In this document: piece by piece, positions 15,592 through 24,745 of the stretch | Numbering within the stretch: position 1 is the first letter of the stretch | Layout: each line of letters begins with the position of its first letter | Assembly: GCA_020635725.1 (NCBI GenBank) | Contig: JACJZF010000005.1 | Coordinates: forward strand, 186,001-250,000 | Source: Flavobacteriales bacterium | GTDB taxonomy: Bacteria > Bacteroidota > Bacteroidia > Flavobacteriales_F > PHOS-HE28 | DNA: 64,000 bases | Reading direction: 5' to 3' | Position numbers and translations under genes: made by a program | Notes under the pieces: generated by a model | Seen by the model: the letters and a program-made list of their open reading frames with translations, nothing else | What the model was told of the DNA's origin: nothing | Databases searched by the model: none

Positions 15592-16886
15592 AGCTGATCG
15601 CTCCGCTCCTGCTCGTGCTCCCGATCTCCGTTTCCGCGCAAGAGACCTATTTCCCGCCGTTGTTGGGCAATACGTGGGAGACCGTTGACCCCGCTTCCTT
15701 GGGCTGGTGCACCGATTCCATCCAGCCGCTCTTCGATTTCCTCGATGCCAGCAACAGCAGGGCCTTCATCGTCCTGAAGGACGGTCGCATAGCCATCGAG
15801 CACTACTTCGGCACCTTCACGCAGGACAGCCTGTGGTACTGGGCCTCGGCAGGCAAGAGCCTCACGGCTTTCCTGGTGGGGAAAGCGCAGGAGGAAGGGT
15901 ACTTGAATATCAACGACCCATCGAGCGATTACCTGGGTGCGGGATGGACCAATTGCTCACCCGCACAAGAAGGCGCCATCACCGTGCGCCACCAGCTGAC
16001 CATGACCACCGGATTGGATGATGGCGGCGACGTGGATTGCACCGACCCGATCTGCCTGAATTACCTGGCCGACCCGGGCACACGCTGGGCCTATCACAAT
16101 GCGCCGTACACCCTGCTCGATGGTGTGATCGAAGGAGCGACGGGCCAGAATCTGAATGCCTATCTATTCAGCAAGCTCTCGCTCACCACGGGCTTGCAGG
16201 GCGTTTACGTGCATGTCGACTACAACAACGTCTTCTTCAGCAAGCCCCGCATGATGGCCCGCTACGGATTGCTGATACAGGAACAGGGCATCTGGAACGG
16301 AACGACGGTGATGTCCGATGCCGGTTATTTCCAGGACATGCTCACTCCGTCGCAAGGGCTGAATCAGTCGTACGGGTATCTGTGGTGGTTGAACGGTCAA
16401 TCGAGCTTCATGGTGCCCGGCCTGCAGTTCCAGTTCCCGGGCATGCTGCTTCCGAATGAGCCTGCCGAGGCCGTGAACGCCTTGGGCAAGAACGGCCAGA
16501 TCCTGAGCGTGGTGCCATCCCAAGGCCTGGTGATGGTGCGCATGGGCGACGATCCCGGCTCCGTGGTGCCGGTGCCCTTCCTGCTCGCCGATGAGATCTG
16601 GGCCCGTTTGAGCCATGTGCTCTGCTCGTCGACCGCGGTGGTGGAAACGGGAACCGGTGAGCGCCTGCTCCTTCCCTATCCGGTGCCCGCCTCCGAACAC
16701 CTCACCATCCCGCAATTGATCGGACGGCGTTCCGCGGCCACCTTAACCGCCGTTGATGGCCGCACCTGGCCGGTGGTGGTGAAAGATGGGGTCTTGGATG
16801 TGAGTCGATTCGCGGAGGGCGCCTATTGGCTGCGACTGGAATCGGAGCGGGGCATCGAGACCCTGCGTTTCCAGGTGGCGCGCTAG
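15588..16886 (+). CDS. Secreted beta-lactamase-fold serine hydrolase with T9SS tail
   Basis: This 432-residue protein has a signal peptide ending at SVSAQ. The class C-type SxxK motif is S87-A-G-K90 and the YxN motif is Y169-H-N171. Known relatives are esterases, D-aminopeptidases or penicillin-binding-like enzymes; resistance to beta-lactams should not be assumed. The C-terminal 90 residues (LLPYPVPASEHLTIPQL..., EGAYWLRLES) form a T9SS sorting tail. It overlaps the GT87 gene by 4 nt at its start and the convergent rocD gene by 4 nt (CTAG) at its end. Confidence 0.8.
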   Translation: MKLIAPLLLVLPISVSAQETYFPPLLGNTWETVDPASLGWCTDSIQPLFDFLDASNSRAFIVLKDGRIAIEHYFGTFTQDSLWYWASAGKSLTAFLVGKAQEEGYLNINDPSSDYLGAGWTNCSPAQEGAITVRHQLTMTTGLDDGGDVDCTDPICLNYLADPGTRWAYHNAPYTLLDGVIEGATGQNLNAYLFSKLSLTTGLQGVYVHVDYNNVFFSKPRMMARYGLLIQEQGIWNGTTVMSDAGYFQDMLTPSQGLNQSYGYLWWLNGQSSFMVPGLQFQFPGMLLPNEPAEAVNALGKNGQILSVVPSQGLVMVRMGDDPGSVVPVPFLLADEIWARLSHVLCSSTAVVETGTGERLLLPYPVPASEHLTIPQLIGRRSAATLTAVDGRTWPVVVKDGVLDVSRFAEGAYWLRLESERGIETLRFQVAR

Positions 16887-18160
16887 GCCTGGCCGAACTG
16901 CTTCACGCTGAGCGCGATGATGCCGCAGGCCTCGCGCAGCTGCTCCTCGGTGATCACCAGCGGCGGCGCGAAGCGGATGATGTCGCCATGCGTGGGCTTC
17001 GCGAGCAAGCCGTTGTCGCGCAGCAGGAGGCAGAGCTCCCACGCTGTCAACGGGCTTCCGTCGGTGGCTTCGCGCGGCTCGATGATCATGGCGTTGAGCA
17101 ATCCGCGGCCACGCACCAGCTTCACGAAGGCGTGCTGCTCAACGAGCCTGTTCATCTCTTCACGGAAGATGTGCCCGAGGCGCTCGGCGTTCGCAGAGAG
17201 CTTCTCATCCTGCACGATGGCCAGCGCCTCCATCGCGATGCGCGCGCCCATGGGATTGCCGCCATACGTGCTGCCGTGCGTGCCGGGCGTGAAGACCTCC
17301 ATGACGCCATCATTGGCCAGCACGGCGCTCACGGGGTACATGCCGCCGCTCAAGGCCTTGGCCAGCAGCACGGCATCGGGGCGCTTCGCGGGATCGCGCT
17401 CATTGTCCGGCACGCTGCACAGCAGGCGGCCCGTGCGCGCGATGCCGGTCTGGATCTCATCGGCGATGAAGAGCACGTTGCGCGCCTTGCATGCCGCGAT
17501 GGCCTTCGGCATGTAGTCGTCTGATGGGGTGAAGACCCCGCGCTCGCCTTGAATGGGCTCCACGAGGAAGGCGCAGACGTGCGGGTCTTCCAGTGCCTTG
17601 TCGAGCGCGGCGAGGTCGTCGTACGGGATCACCTCGAAACCGGGGGTGAAGGGCCCGAAGCCGCCTTGGCTCTCGGGGTCGGTGCTCATGCTCACGATGG
17701 TGATCGTGCGGCCGTGGAAGTTGCCTTCGCACACCACCACCTTCGCCTTGCCTGCGGGGATGCCTTTACGCTCGTAGCCCCACTTGCGGGCCATCTTCAG
17801 CGCGGTCTCCACGGCCTCGGCGCCCGTGTTCATCGGCAGCAGCTTGTCGTAGCCGAAGAGCTCGCAAACGGTCCGCTCGTATTCGCCCAGCACGCTGTTG
17901 TAGAAAGCACGGGAAGTAAGGGTCATGCGCGCCGCCTGCTCCTGCATCACCTTCACCAGGCGCGGGTGGCAGTGCCCTTGATTCACCGCGCTGTAGGCAC
18001 TGAGGAAATCGTAGTAGCGCTTGCCTTCCACATCCCACACGAAGATCCCCTTGCCGCTATCGAGCACCACCGGCAACGGGTGGTAGTTGTGGGCACCGTA
18101 GCGCTCCTCGAGGTCGATGGCGTCTTGTGACTTGGAGCGTGAGCGCGTGAGTTGCGGCAT
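16883..18160 (-). CDS. rocD: Ornithine-oxo-acid transaminase
   Basis: This 425-residue class III aminotransferase carries the ornithine aminotransferase N-terminal signature (ERYGAHNYHPLPVVL). D234 (IADEIQTGIARTG) and the PLP lysine K268 (LLAKALSGG) are in place, and the FHGRT substrate-binding segment is at 148-152. It converts ornithine and 2-oxoglutarate to glutamate semialdehyde and glutamate in the cytoplasm, linking arginine breakdown to proline and glutamate. Length and motifs match the family closely. The minus strand reads TACTTTCG 23 nt upstream as a -7 box. Confidence 0.92.
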   Translation of the reverse strand: MPQLTRSRSKSQDAIDLEERYGAHNYHPLPVVLDSGKGIFVWDVEGKRYYDFLSAYSAVNQGHCHPRLVKVMQEQAARMTLTSRAFYNSVLGEYERTVCELFGYDKLLPMNTGAEAVETALKMARKWGYERKGIPAGKAKVVVCEGNFHGRTITIVSMSTDPESQGGFGPFTPGFEVIPYDDLAALDKALEDPHVCAFLVEPIQGERGVFTPSDDYMPKAIAACKARNVLFIADEIQTGIARTGRLLCSVPDNERDPAKRPDAVLLAKALSGGMYPVSAVLANDGVMEVFTPGTHGSTYGGNPMGARIAMEALAIVQDEKLSANAERLGHIFREEMNRLVEQHAFVKLVRGRGLLNAMIIEPREATDGSPLTAWELCLLLRDNGLLAKPTHGDIIRFAPPLVITEEQLREACGIIALSVKQFGQA

Positions 18161-18183
18161 GCGTCGACTGGATTGCTGAACGG

Positions 18184-18191
18184 CGAAAGTA
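18184..18191 (-). promoter_or_regulatory. -7 box of rocD
   Basis: The minus strand reads TACTTTCG, a TAnnTTYG element 23 nt before the rocD ATG. The -33 element is not obvious. Confidence 0.45.
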
Positions 18192-18201
18192 CGGGACCGT
18201 G

Positions 18202-19392
18202 TCAGCGAGGCGGGCCATCGACCGCGTGCACATGGCGCAGCGCCTCTTCCTCGGCCTTCGACAGGATCACACCGCGCCGTTCCATCACGCGACGTGCCGC
18301 TGCCAGGGCGCGTTCGATATCATAGGTCTGCGTAGCCGATCCACCCCAGTCGAACGAGTGGATCCGCTTGGGCGGGAAGCCTCCGCCGAAGACATTGGCG
18401 GCCACGCCCACCACGGTGCCCGTGTTGAACATGGTGTTGATGCCGCTCTTGGCATGGTCGCCCATGATCAGCCCGCAGAACTGCAGGCCGGTGCCCGCCT
18501 CTTTCGCCTGTTCGTAGTCGAACACCTTCACTTCGCCGTAGGTGTTCTTCAGGTTGCTGTTGTTCGTGTCGGCGCCCAGGTTGCACCACTCGCCGAGCAC
18601 GCTGTTGCCCAGGAAGCCGTCGTGGCCTTTGTTGCTGTAACCAAGGATCACGCTGTTGTTCACCTCTCCGCCCACGCGGCACTCCGGCCCGAATGCCGAT
18701 GGACCATACACCTTCGCGCCCATCTTCAACTGCGCATGATCACCAAGGGCGATGGGCCCGCGGAGCATGCAGCCTTCCATCACTTCGGCATCGCGACCTA
18801 CGTAGATCGGGCCGTTGGTCGTGTTGAGGATGCTGGCTTCGATCCGTGCGCCTTCCTCCAGGAAGATGCGAGCGGGGTCGCCGATCACGGTGTCGGTGGC
18901 GCTCAGCGGCTGCGATCGACGTCCATCGGTGAGCAGCGCGAAATCCTGCGCGATGGCTTTCCCGCAATGCTGGAACAGCGCCCAAGGCCGGTCGAAGCGC
19001 ACGACCTCGCCGGTGAAGGCGATCGGCTTCGCGTACGCCGGCGGATGGAGCCAGTTCGCTTCACTGGGCATCTCTCGGCCACCGATTCCGAAGGCCAGCA
19101 CCCGCCCTTGCGCGGTGAGCGCTTCGCCCGGGCGCAGGTTCAGTACCGCGCCGACCAGCTCGTCCGAGGGGAAGAGCGATCCATCCACCTCGAACCGGGG
19201 CGCATCATCGGCGGGCAGCGGGAAACCCGCGGCCAGATAGCCTTCCGTGCGGTAGCCGACCTTCAGGCCACTGCGCCGTTCCCAACCTTCCGAGAGGCGC
19301 ATGATACCCGGTCGCAACTGCGCTACGGGCCGGGTGAAGGTCAGGGGCAACAGCCTGCGGTGGTGACCCGCATCTGAGAGGATGATCGCCAT
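18202..19392 (-). CDS. GlmU-family sugar-nucleotidyltransferase-like protein
   Basis: This 396-residue protein has an N-terminal nucleotidyltransferase-like half (LSDAGHHRRLLPLTFTRPVAQLR) and a C-terminal left-handed beta-helix built of hexapeptide repeats, with GEVNNSVILGYSNKGHDGFLG and NLGADTNNSNLKNTYG. It matches the Bacteroidota GlmU-like family, which is distinct from canonical bifunctional GlmU. A role in UDP-GlcNAc or related nucleotide-sugar synthesis is plausible but not shown. The C-terminal LSKAEEEALRHV helix is typical of the family. TACATTCG ends 5 nt before the ATG. Confidence 0.8.
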   Translation of the reverse strand: MAIILSDAGHHRRLLPLTFTRPVAQLRPGIMRLSEGWERRSGLKVGYRTEGYLAAGFPLPADDAPRFEVDGSLFPSDELVGAVLNLRPGEALTAQGRVLAFGIGGREMPSEANWLHPPAYAKPIAFTGEVVRFDRPWALFQHCGKAIAQDFALLTDGRRSQPLSATDTVIGDPARIFLEEGARIEASILNTTNGPIYVGRDAEVMEGCMLRGPIALGDHAQLKMGAKVYGPSAFGPECRVGGEVNNSVILGYSNKGHDGFLGNSVLGEWCNLGADTNNSNLKNTYGEVKVFDYEQAKEAGTGLQFCGLIMGDHAKSGINTMFNTGTVVGVAANVFGGGFPPKRIHSFDWGGSATQTYDIERALAAARRVMERRGVILSKAEEEALRHVHAVDGPPR

Positions 19393-19397
19393 GCCGG

Positions 19398-19405
19398 CGA
19401 ATGTA
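19398..19405 (-). promoter_or_regulatory. Candidate -7 box, possibly leaderless start (GlmU-like gene)
   Basis: The minus strand reads TACATTCG, ending 5 nt before the ATG at 19392, in the short gap after the phosphate transporter stop codon. Confidence 0.45.
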
Positions 19406-19419
19406 GCTGGGCCGATCGG

Positions 19420-20550
19420 TCAGATGCCGAAGAAGCCGCAGACCCACCAGGCGATGGCGGCCAGCACGGCGCTCACCGGTATGGTGAGCACCCAGGCCCA
19501 GAGCAGGCGCACGGTCACGCCCCAGCGCACCGCGCTCAAGCGCTTCGAGACCCCTACCCCGATGATCGAGCCGGTGATGGTGTGCGTGGTGCTCACCGGT
19601 ATGCCCATCTGCTCCGTCATGTAGAGCGTCATAGCCCCTGCGCTCTCGGCGCATACGCCTTCCAGGGGGCTCACCTTGGTGATGCGCGTGCCCATGGTCT
19701 TCACGATCTTCCATCCGCCGCTGAGCGTGCCCAAGCCGATGGCGCTGTAGCAGGCCAGCGGGATCCAGTTCGGCATGTGCTCCAGGCTCTCGGCCTTGCC
19801 GCTGGCCACCATGGCCACCATGATGATGCCCATGACCTTCTGCGCATCGTTGCCGCCATGGCCGATGCTGAAGGCCGCGGAGCTGAGCAGCTGCAGGCGC
19901 TTGTACACGTTGGCCGTGCGCAACGCGCTGGGCGTCTTGCTCATGTCCACCGCGTAGGTGATCATGAACACCAGCGAGAAAAGGGCCAGGGCGATCCGCA
20001 GGTCGTTGTTCTTGAGGATGAAGATGCTGGTGATGGCGCTGGCCACCGCGATGATGGTGAGCCGTAACCAGATCTTGGGCACCAGGGTGACCAGCGTGAT
20101 GAAGATGCTGATCAGCATGCCCACCAGCGGAGCCAGCATGATGAAGGCCGCGACCAGGCCGATCTTCTCCATGTTCACGCTGCTCAGGTCGAAGCCCGCG
20201 CCCGCCAGCGCCGCGCCGGCGAAGCCGCCGATGAGGGTGTGCGAGCTGCTGCTGGGGATGCCGTACCACCAGGTAAGCAGGTTCCAGGTGATGGCGGCGA
20301 TGAGGCCGGCGAGCACCACGCGCAGGGTGATGAACTCCTCGTGCACGGTCTTCGCCACCGTGTTGGCCACGTGGTGATCGGAGAAGATGAAGAAGGCGAT
20401 GAAATTGAAGGCGGCGGCCCAGAGCACGGCCTGGAATGGCGTGAGCACCTTGGTGCTCACGATGGTGGCGATGGAATTCGCCGCATCGTGGAAGCCATTG
20501 ATGTAATCGAAGATCAGCGCCAGGGCGATGATGACGACGAGCAGGGTCAT
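19420..20550 (-). CDS. pit: Inorganic phosphate transporter, PiT family
   Basis: This 376-residue polytopic protein has the PiT signatures DYINGFHDAANSIATIVSTK near the N-terminus and, in the second half, GHGGNDAQKVMGIIM and the VSTTHTITGSIIGVG repeat. About ten membrane helices are visible. PiT proteins import phosphate as a metal complex, driven by protons or sodium. It starts 4 nt after the PhoU-like gene stop in a clear two-gene operon, the standard arrangement for Pit with DUF47 partners. Confidence 0.92.
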   Translation of the reverse strand: MTLLVVIIALALIFDYINGFHDAANSIATIVSTKVLTPFQAVLWAAAFNFIAFFIFSDHHVANTVAKTVHEEFITLRVVLAGLIAAITWNLLTWWYGIPSSSSHTLIGGFAGAALAGAGFDLSSVNMEKIGLVAAFIMLAPLVGMLISIFITLVTLVPKIWLRLTIIAVASAITSIFILKNNDLRIALALFSLVFMITYAVDMSKTPSALRTANVYKRLQLLSSAAFSIGHGGNDAQKVMGIIMVAMVASGKAESLEHMPNWIPLACYSAIGLGTLSGGWKIVKTMGTRITKVSPLEGVCAESAGAMTLYMTEQMGIPVSTTHTITGSIIGVGVSKRLSAVRWGVTVRLLWAWVLTIPVSAVLAAIAWWVCGFFGI

Positions 20551-20554
20551 CGGC

Positions 20555-21202
20555 TCAGGCGTACTTCAGCATGATGGACTCGAGCACGTTGCCCACGTCC
20601 TCGCATTTGTCCGTGGCCAGCTCCAAGGTGCTGTACAGGTCGCGCAGGCGGATCAGCTCGATGGGGTCCTTCTGGTTGGCGAAGAGCTTCTGGATGGCCC
20701 GGTCGAACACCTCGTCGGCCTGGTTCTCCATGCTGTTGATCTGCACCACGAATTCCATGTGGGCGTTGCTCTTGTGCATGTGGCGCAGGTTCTGCACGGC
20801 CATCTGCACGATCAAGCAGCCCTCGTTCACGAGCCGTGCCAGCTCCACGCAGGTCTCATCGGGCTTCCTCACGCCGAAGAGCTCGATGTTCTTGGCGCTG
20901 GCGAGGATGAAATCGGCCACGTCATCGAGGCTGGTGGCCAGGCTGTGGATGTCCTCCCGGTCGATCGGGGTGATGAAGTTGCGGGCGAGGTCGGTGAAGA
21001 TGGTGTGCGTGAGGTCGTCATTGGCGCGCTCCGCGATCTCCAGCCGCTCGAGCAGGGCGGTGCGCTGCGCCCCGGGCTCGGTGTTCATGATCGCCATCAG
21101 GTCCTCGCTCATCTTCAGCACGTTGGCCGCGCTGGCCTCGAAGTGGAAGAAGAAGACCCGGTCGCGGGGCTTGAAGAGGTTGAGGAGCGCGTCCAATGCC
21201 AT
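20555..21202 (-). CDS. DUF47 PhoU-like protein, Pit accessory
   Basis: This 215-residue all-helical protein (FKPRDRVFFFHFEASAANVL..., DDVADFILASAKNIELFGV, FDRAIQKLFANQKDPIEL) matches the DUF47/PhoU-like family encoded next to PiT transporters. It is thought to modulate phosphate uptake at the membrane. It is the first gene of the two-gene unit; the minus strand carries TACTTTTG 23 nt upstream. Confidence 0.9.
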   Translation of the reverse strand: MALDALLNLFKPRDRVFFFHFEASAANVLKMSEDLMAIMNTEPGAQRTALLERLEIAERANDDLTHTIFTDLARNFITPIDREDIHSLATSLDDVADFILASAKNIELFGVRKPDETCVELARLVNEGCLIVQMAVQNLRHMHKSNAHMEFVVQINSMENQADEVFDRAIQKLFANQKDPIELIRLRDLYSTLELATDKCEDVGNVLESIMLKYA

Positions 21203-21225
21203 CAGCGGGGCGTTTTAACGGTGGC

Positions 21226-21233
21226 CAAAAGTA
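21226..21233 (-). promoter_or_regulatory. -7 box of the PhoU-like/pit operon
   Basis: The minus strand reads TACTTTTG, a full match to TAnnTTTG, 23 nt before the ATG of the PhoU-like gene. Confidence 0.5.
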
Positions 21234-21358
21234 TCCGACGAGGCCGAAGCAGGGCGCACACGGCCGATTGATAACGCAGGATTAACATGGGGCGACATCG
21301 CTGATGAGTGATGATGGGCTGGTGCCGTGGCCGAGGAAGATGGTTGCAACTTTGGGCG

Positions 21359-21955
21359 ATGCTCTACGAATTCAATGGATATCGCCCGGTGGTCCACCCA
21401 ACGGCGTTCGTTCACCCACAGGCCGCCGTTACCGGCAACGTGGTCATCGGCGCGGATGTGTACATCGGCCCCGGCGCGGCGCTGCGCGGCGATTGGGGCG
21501 AGATCGTGGTGAAGGACGGCTGCAACGTGCAGGAGAACTGTACCATTCACATGTTCCCGGGAGTGAAGGTGGTGCTGCACCCGGGCGCGCATATCGGCCA
21601 CGGTGCCATCATCCACGGGGCCACTATCGGGAGCAACTGCCTGGTGGGCATGAATGCGGTGGTGATGGACGACGTGCAACTCGGCGATGGCTGCATCGTG
21701 GGCGCGCTCGCGTTCCTGCCCGAGGGCAGCATCTGGGAGCCGCGCAAGGTGATCGTGGGCAACCCGGCGCGCGTGGTGAAGGACGTGAGCGACGAGATGC
21801 TCTCGTGGAAGTCCGAGGGCACCAGGCTCTACCAAAGCCTGCCCGCCCAGTTGCACGCCACCCTGCGTGCCTGTGAGCCGCTGCTCGAGGTGGACAAGAG
21901 CCGCCCTCCCATCACCGCTTCCTATGCGAACTGGAAGCGGACCGGCAGGAAGTGA
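21359..21955 (+). CDS. PaaY/CaiE-like hexapeptide-repeat protein (gamma carbonic anhydrase fold)
   Basis: This 198-residue protein has a left-handed beta-helix: ADVYIGPGAALRGDWGEIVV, then the CNVQENCTIHMFPG and PGAHIGHGAIIHGATIG segments. Histidines in ENCTIH, AHIGH and AIIHG correspond to the three zinc ligands of the gamma-carbonic anhydrase family. The C-terminal EEPL-like tail (LRACEPLLEVD) and overall length match PaaY, a thioesterase-like helper of phenylacetate breakdown, better than YrdA. No paa genes are nearby, so the role is open. CAACTTTG ends 4 nt before the chosen ATG. Confidence 0.8.
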   Translation: MLYEFNGYRPVVHPTAFVHPQAAVTGNVVIGADVYIGPGAALRGDWGEIVVKDGCNVQENCTIHMFPGVKVVLHPGAHIGHGAIIHGATIGSNCLVGMNAVVMDDVQLGDGCIVGALAFLPEGSIWEPRKVIVGNPARVVKDVSDEMLSWKSEGTRLYQSLPAQLHATLRACEPLLEVDKSRPPITASYANWKRTGRK

Positions 21956-21991
21956 ATCCTTCGCTCACCGGCACGCTCCCGCACCTTCCGC

Positions 21992-22360
21992 ATGAAAGCG
22001 CTCACCACCATCGGTCTGCTCCTGCTCTCCAACACCTTCATGACGCTGGCGTGGTATGGCCACCTGCGCTTCAAGGACTTCGAGTGGGGCCGCGGGCTCG
22101 GGCTCGTGGCCATCATTCTGATCAGCTGGGGCATCGCCTTCTTCGAGTACCTGCTGCAGGTGCCCGCTAATCGGATCGGCAGCGCCATGCACGGCGGTCC
22201 GTTCACCCTAGTCCAGCTGAAGGTCATCCAGGAAGTGATCACGCTGGTGGTGTTCGCGCTGTTCACCGTGGTCTTCTTCCGCAACGAGGCGTTGCGCTGG
22301 AACCATGCCTTGGCCGGTCTGCTGCTGATCGCGGCCGTGTGGTTGGTGTTCAAGAAGTGA
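21992..22360 (+). CDS. DUF486 DMT-superfamily small membrane protein
   Basis: This 122-residue protein has four hydrophobic helices. The AWYGHLRFKDFEWG motif after helix one and the SWGIAFFEYLLQVPANRIG segment identify the DUF486 family (DMT-like). The function is unknown; a small-molecule transporter is possible. It follows the PaaY-like gene by 36 nt and may be co-transcribed. Its end overlaps the convergent DUF2330 gene by 11 nt. Confidence 0.85.
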   Translation: MKALTTIGLLLLSNTFMTLAWYGHLRFKDFEWGRGLGLVAIILISWGIAFFEYLLQVPANRIGSAMHGGPFTLVQLKVIQEVITLVVFALFTVVFFRNEALRWNHALAGLLLIAAVWLVFKK

Positions 22361-23789
22361 GTGGTGCGCGGCTCAAGGCGTTCCGTCGGTAAGCGAGCTC
22401 GGTAAAGAGCAGCATGGCGGCTGCCACCAGGGCGATGAGCATGGGGCCCGATGGGCCTTTCGGCAGATTCGGGAAGAGCGGCGCGCTCAGGCCCTTGCGA
22501 CGCTCGGGCGACATCTTGCCTTTCACTTCATCCACGTAGCCCTTGCGCTTCTCGATGTCCCAGCCGGTGAGCGCGCTGAGCTCTTCCAACTCGCGGCCAC
22601 GGCGGTAGTAGAGCTCTTCGAGGTAATCCTGCCCGGCCGTGCAGGAAAGGTCTCCTTGCGCAGGATGCGTGAGGATGTAACGCGCCTGGAAATGCTCGGT
22701 ATTGGGCGTCACTTGGAAGACGAGGTCCTGCGGGAAGCGATCGCGCGCGTAGCGCACATGCAGCCGCGTGTAGAAGGTGTTACCGCCCTGCGGTCCCCAA
22801 TCGGCGCCGGCCTCAGCGAACTCGCGCGGCATGGGCGGTGGCCCTACGCAGGGGTCGCACTTCATGCCGTTGAAGCTGGGTGTCACGGTCCACGCATATT
22901 CCAGGAACACCGCGTTGCGTCCTTCTCGGCGGTGCGCGCGGGCGAAGAGGTCGCGGTAGAAGGGCCCGAAGCGCTCTTTCACGAAGAGGGGGATGTTGCG
23001 GTCGGTGGGGGGCTTCACGGTCCGATAGTTCACGCACTCCACGCGGCCGGTGCGGGTGAAGGCGTGCACGATCATGTCCTGCGATCCTTTGCTGTTGGCC
23101 ATGCCCAGGCGGATCGGCAGCATGAACTTGTGGCTGTCGAAGCGGATCTGGATCGGGCGCAGGGTGCTGAAGCCCGATGCCTTCAGCTCCTGCAGGTTCA
23201 CCTTCACCACGAAGAACTTGAGGTTGCTCTTGATGTAGGGATCCAGTACCTCATGCGCGGTCTGCGGGATGCGGTAACCGTTGCCGATGAGCCAATCCTT
23301 CAGGCCCACGCTCTCGGTGGCGCTCAGGATCAGGATGTCGTACTCCCCCACCGTGTACCGGGCCTCGATGGTGACGCCCTTGGCCATGGCCTCCTTCTCC
23401 TCCCGGATGTGGTTCAAGGTGGTCGGGGCGGCCAGGACCTCATCCATCTGCGCCTCGGCGAAGCGCCATTGCATGCAGGGGTTCTCGTCGTAGTACTCCA
23501 CCAGGCGCGGTGCGCTGTATGCATCGAGCGCATCGAACACATGGCGCTGCACCACCTTGATGTCCTCTCGCTTCAGCACCGCCGGAACGGGCACCACCAG
23601 GGCGAAGTCCTTCACATCGCCCTTGAAGTCGTTGCTCATGGTGAGGATGGTTCGTTCCCCGTCGCGTACGAGGATGATCTCGCTTCGATCGTTGAAGAGC
23701 GTGGCATCGGCCTTGGCCACGTAGAAGCCGCAGAACGCGGAGGCTTGGGATGCGGCCGCCAGCAGGGCCGCGAGGAGGAGGGTTCTCAT
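22350..23789 (-). CDS. DUF2330 membrane-anchored exported protein
   Basis: This 479-residue protein has a signal peptide (MRTLLLAALLAAASQASA), a DUF2330 domain starting CGFYVAKADATLFNDRSEII and a single C-terminal helix (LIALVAAAMLLFTELAYRR) that would anchor it facing the periplasm. Paired cysteines occur in CDPC and NPCMQWRF. The ATG at 23789 is chosen because the upstream in-frame codons are Arg/Pro-rich without signal character. It starts 10 nt after the RnfD-like gene, a pairing I recall from other genomes. The function is unknown. Confidence 0.75.
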   Translation of the reverse strand: MRTLLLAALLAAASQASAFCGFYVAKADATLFNDRSEIILVRDGERTILTMSNDFKGDVKDFALVVPVPAVLKREDIKVVQRHVFDALDAYSAPRLVEYYDENPCMQWRFAEAQMDEVLAAPTTLNHIREEKEAMAKGVTIEARYTVGEYDILILSATESVGLKDWLIGNGYRIPQTAHEVLDPYIKSNLKFFVVKVNLQELKASGFSTLRPIQIRFDSHKFMLPIRLGMANSKGSQDMIVHAFTRTGRVECVNYRTVKPPTDRNIPLFVKERFGPFYRDLFARAHRREGRNAVFLEYAWTVTPSFNGMKCDPCVGPPPMPREFAEAGADWGPQGGNTFYTRLHVRYARDRFPQDLVFQVTPNTEHFQARYILTHPAQGDLSCTAGQDYLEELYYRRGRELEELSALTGWDIEKRKGYVDEVKGKMSPERRKGLSAPLFPNLPKGPSGPMLIALVAAAMLLFTELAYRRNALSRAPLTS

Positions 23790-23799
23790 GTGCTTGGGA

Positions 23800-24648
23800 T
23801 TATCGGTTGTTCGTTGTTGCGGGGGTGAGCGGTGCGCCGGGCGTCCAGGTGAAGCGACGCCCCTTCCACAGCCGGTCGAGCGCCGGCGTGGCCGCACTGA
23901 TGATGAGCAGGGACCAGATGGGCGTGGCGTTGATCCACCAGGCCGTGCCGAGGACGAAGGCGAGGATCCCGATGGCCATGCTCCACCCGATGCGCGCGCC
24001 TTGCGCCTTGGGCGTGGTCATGGGGTCGGTGATCATGAAGAAGGTGAAGAGCAGCAAGGCGCCGTTGGTCATGCGATGCAGCCATACCTCGGGCTCCCAG
24101 CCCAGGTAGAGCACCTGGCGCGCGAACTCCAGCGCCGCGTAGGTGGCCAGGAAGGCGAGGCTGGTATCGATGCGGCCCACGCGCAGCACCACCATGCAGC
24201 CCGCGGCGCCGAGCAGGAAGGCGAGCACCGGGCCGCTGCCCCATTGCCCGGGGCTCACCCAGGCATCGCCGGTGAGCAGCACGGCCGCGCCGATCCCCAG
24301 GTTGCCCGGGTTGAAGACGTGCTTGCCATCCACGCGCAGGAAGAATTTGCTGCCGATGGCGATCGCCGCGCCCATGGCCAGCACGGCGAGCGAATCGGAC
24401 TTCAGCAGCAGGCTCATGCCGGAGCCGGTGACCAGGGCGCTCTTCAGCGTGTGCCAGGGCAGCCCCTTCCAGCGGATGAAGAGCGTTTGCACCAGCAGGC
24501 ACGTGGCCACGAGCACGGCATAGCGTGGCCATTCGGCATCCCAGCCCAGGGCAAGAACACCGTATGCGAGGAATCCTTGGAGGAAGGCGATCTGGAAGTG
24601 CCGCGCATCGCTGCGCAGGAAATGGTGTAGGGCTCGGAGGATGCGCAT
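23800..24648 (-). CDS. RnfD/NqrB-like membrane subunit, orphan
   Basis: This 282-residue polytopic protein of the NqrB/RnfD/RnfE family has a FNPGNLGIGAAVLL motif and an MITDPMTTPKAQGARIGWSM segment near the site where RnfD proteins bind FMN covalently (consensus SGAT/T). About ten helices are visible. The rest of an Rnf or Nqr complex is absent; instead the DUF2330 gene follows after 10 nt. It could be a flavin-bearing membrane redox protein, but the partner chain is not evident. Start chosen at ATG 24648; an ATG at 24675 is also in frame. Confidence 0.75.
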   Translation of the reverse strand: MRILRALHHFLRSDARHFQIAFLQGFLAYGVLALGWDAEWPRYAVLVATCLLVQTLFIRWKGLPWHTLKSALVTGSGMSLLLKSDSLAVLAMGAAIAIGSKFFLRVDGKHVFNPGNLGIGAAVLLTGDAWVSPGQWGSGPVLAFLLGAAGCMVVLRVGRIDTSLAFLATYAALEFARQVLYLGWEPEVWLHRMTNGALLLFTFFMITDPMTTPKAQGARIGWSMAIGILAFVLGTAWWINATPIWSLLIISAATPALDRLWKGRRFTWTPGAPLTPATTNNR

Positions 24649-24745
24649 GAACGAGAGATTCAGCGACCCGTACACGGAAGCGGCGATCAGGTTCGATCGG
24701 GCAACCTTCTGCCGCCGGTTCGCGTTTCAGGGCTCCTTCCACAGC

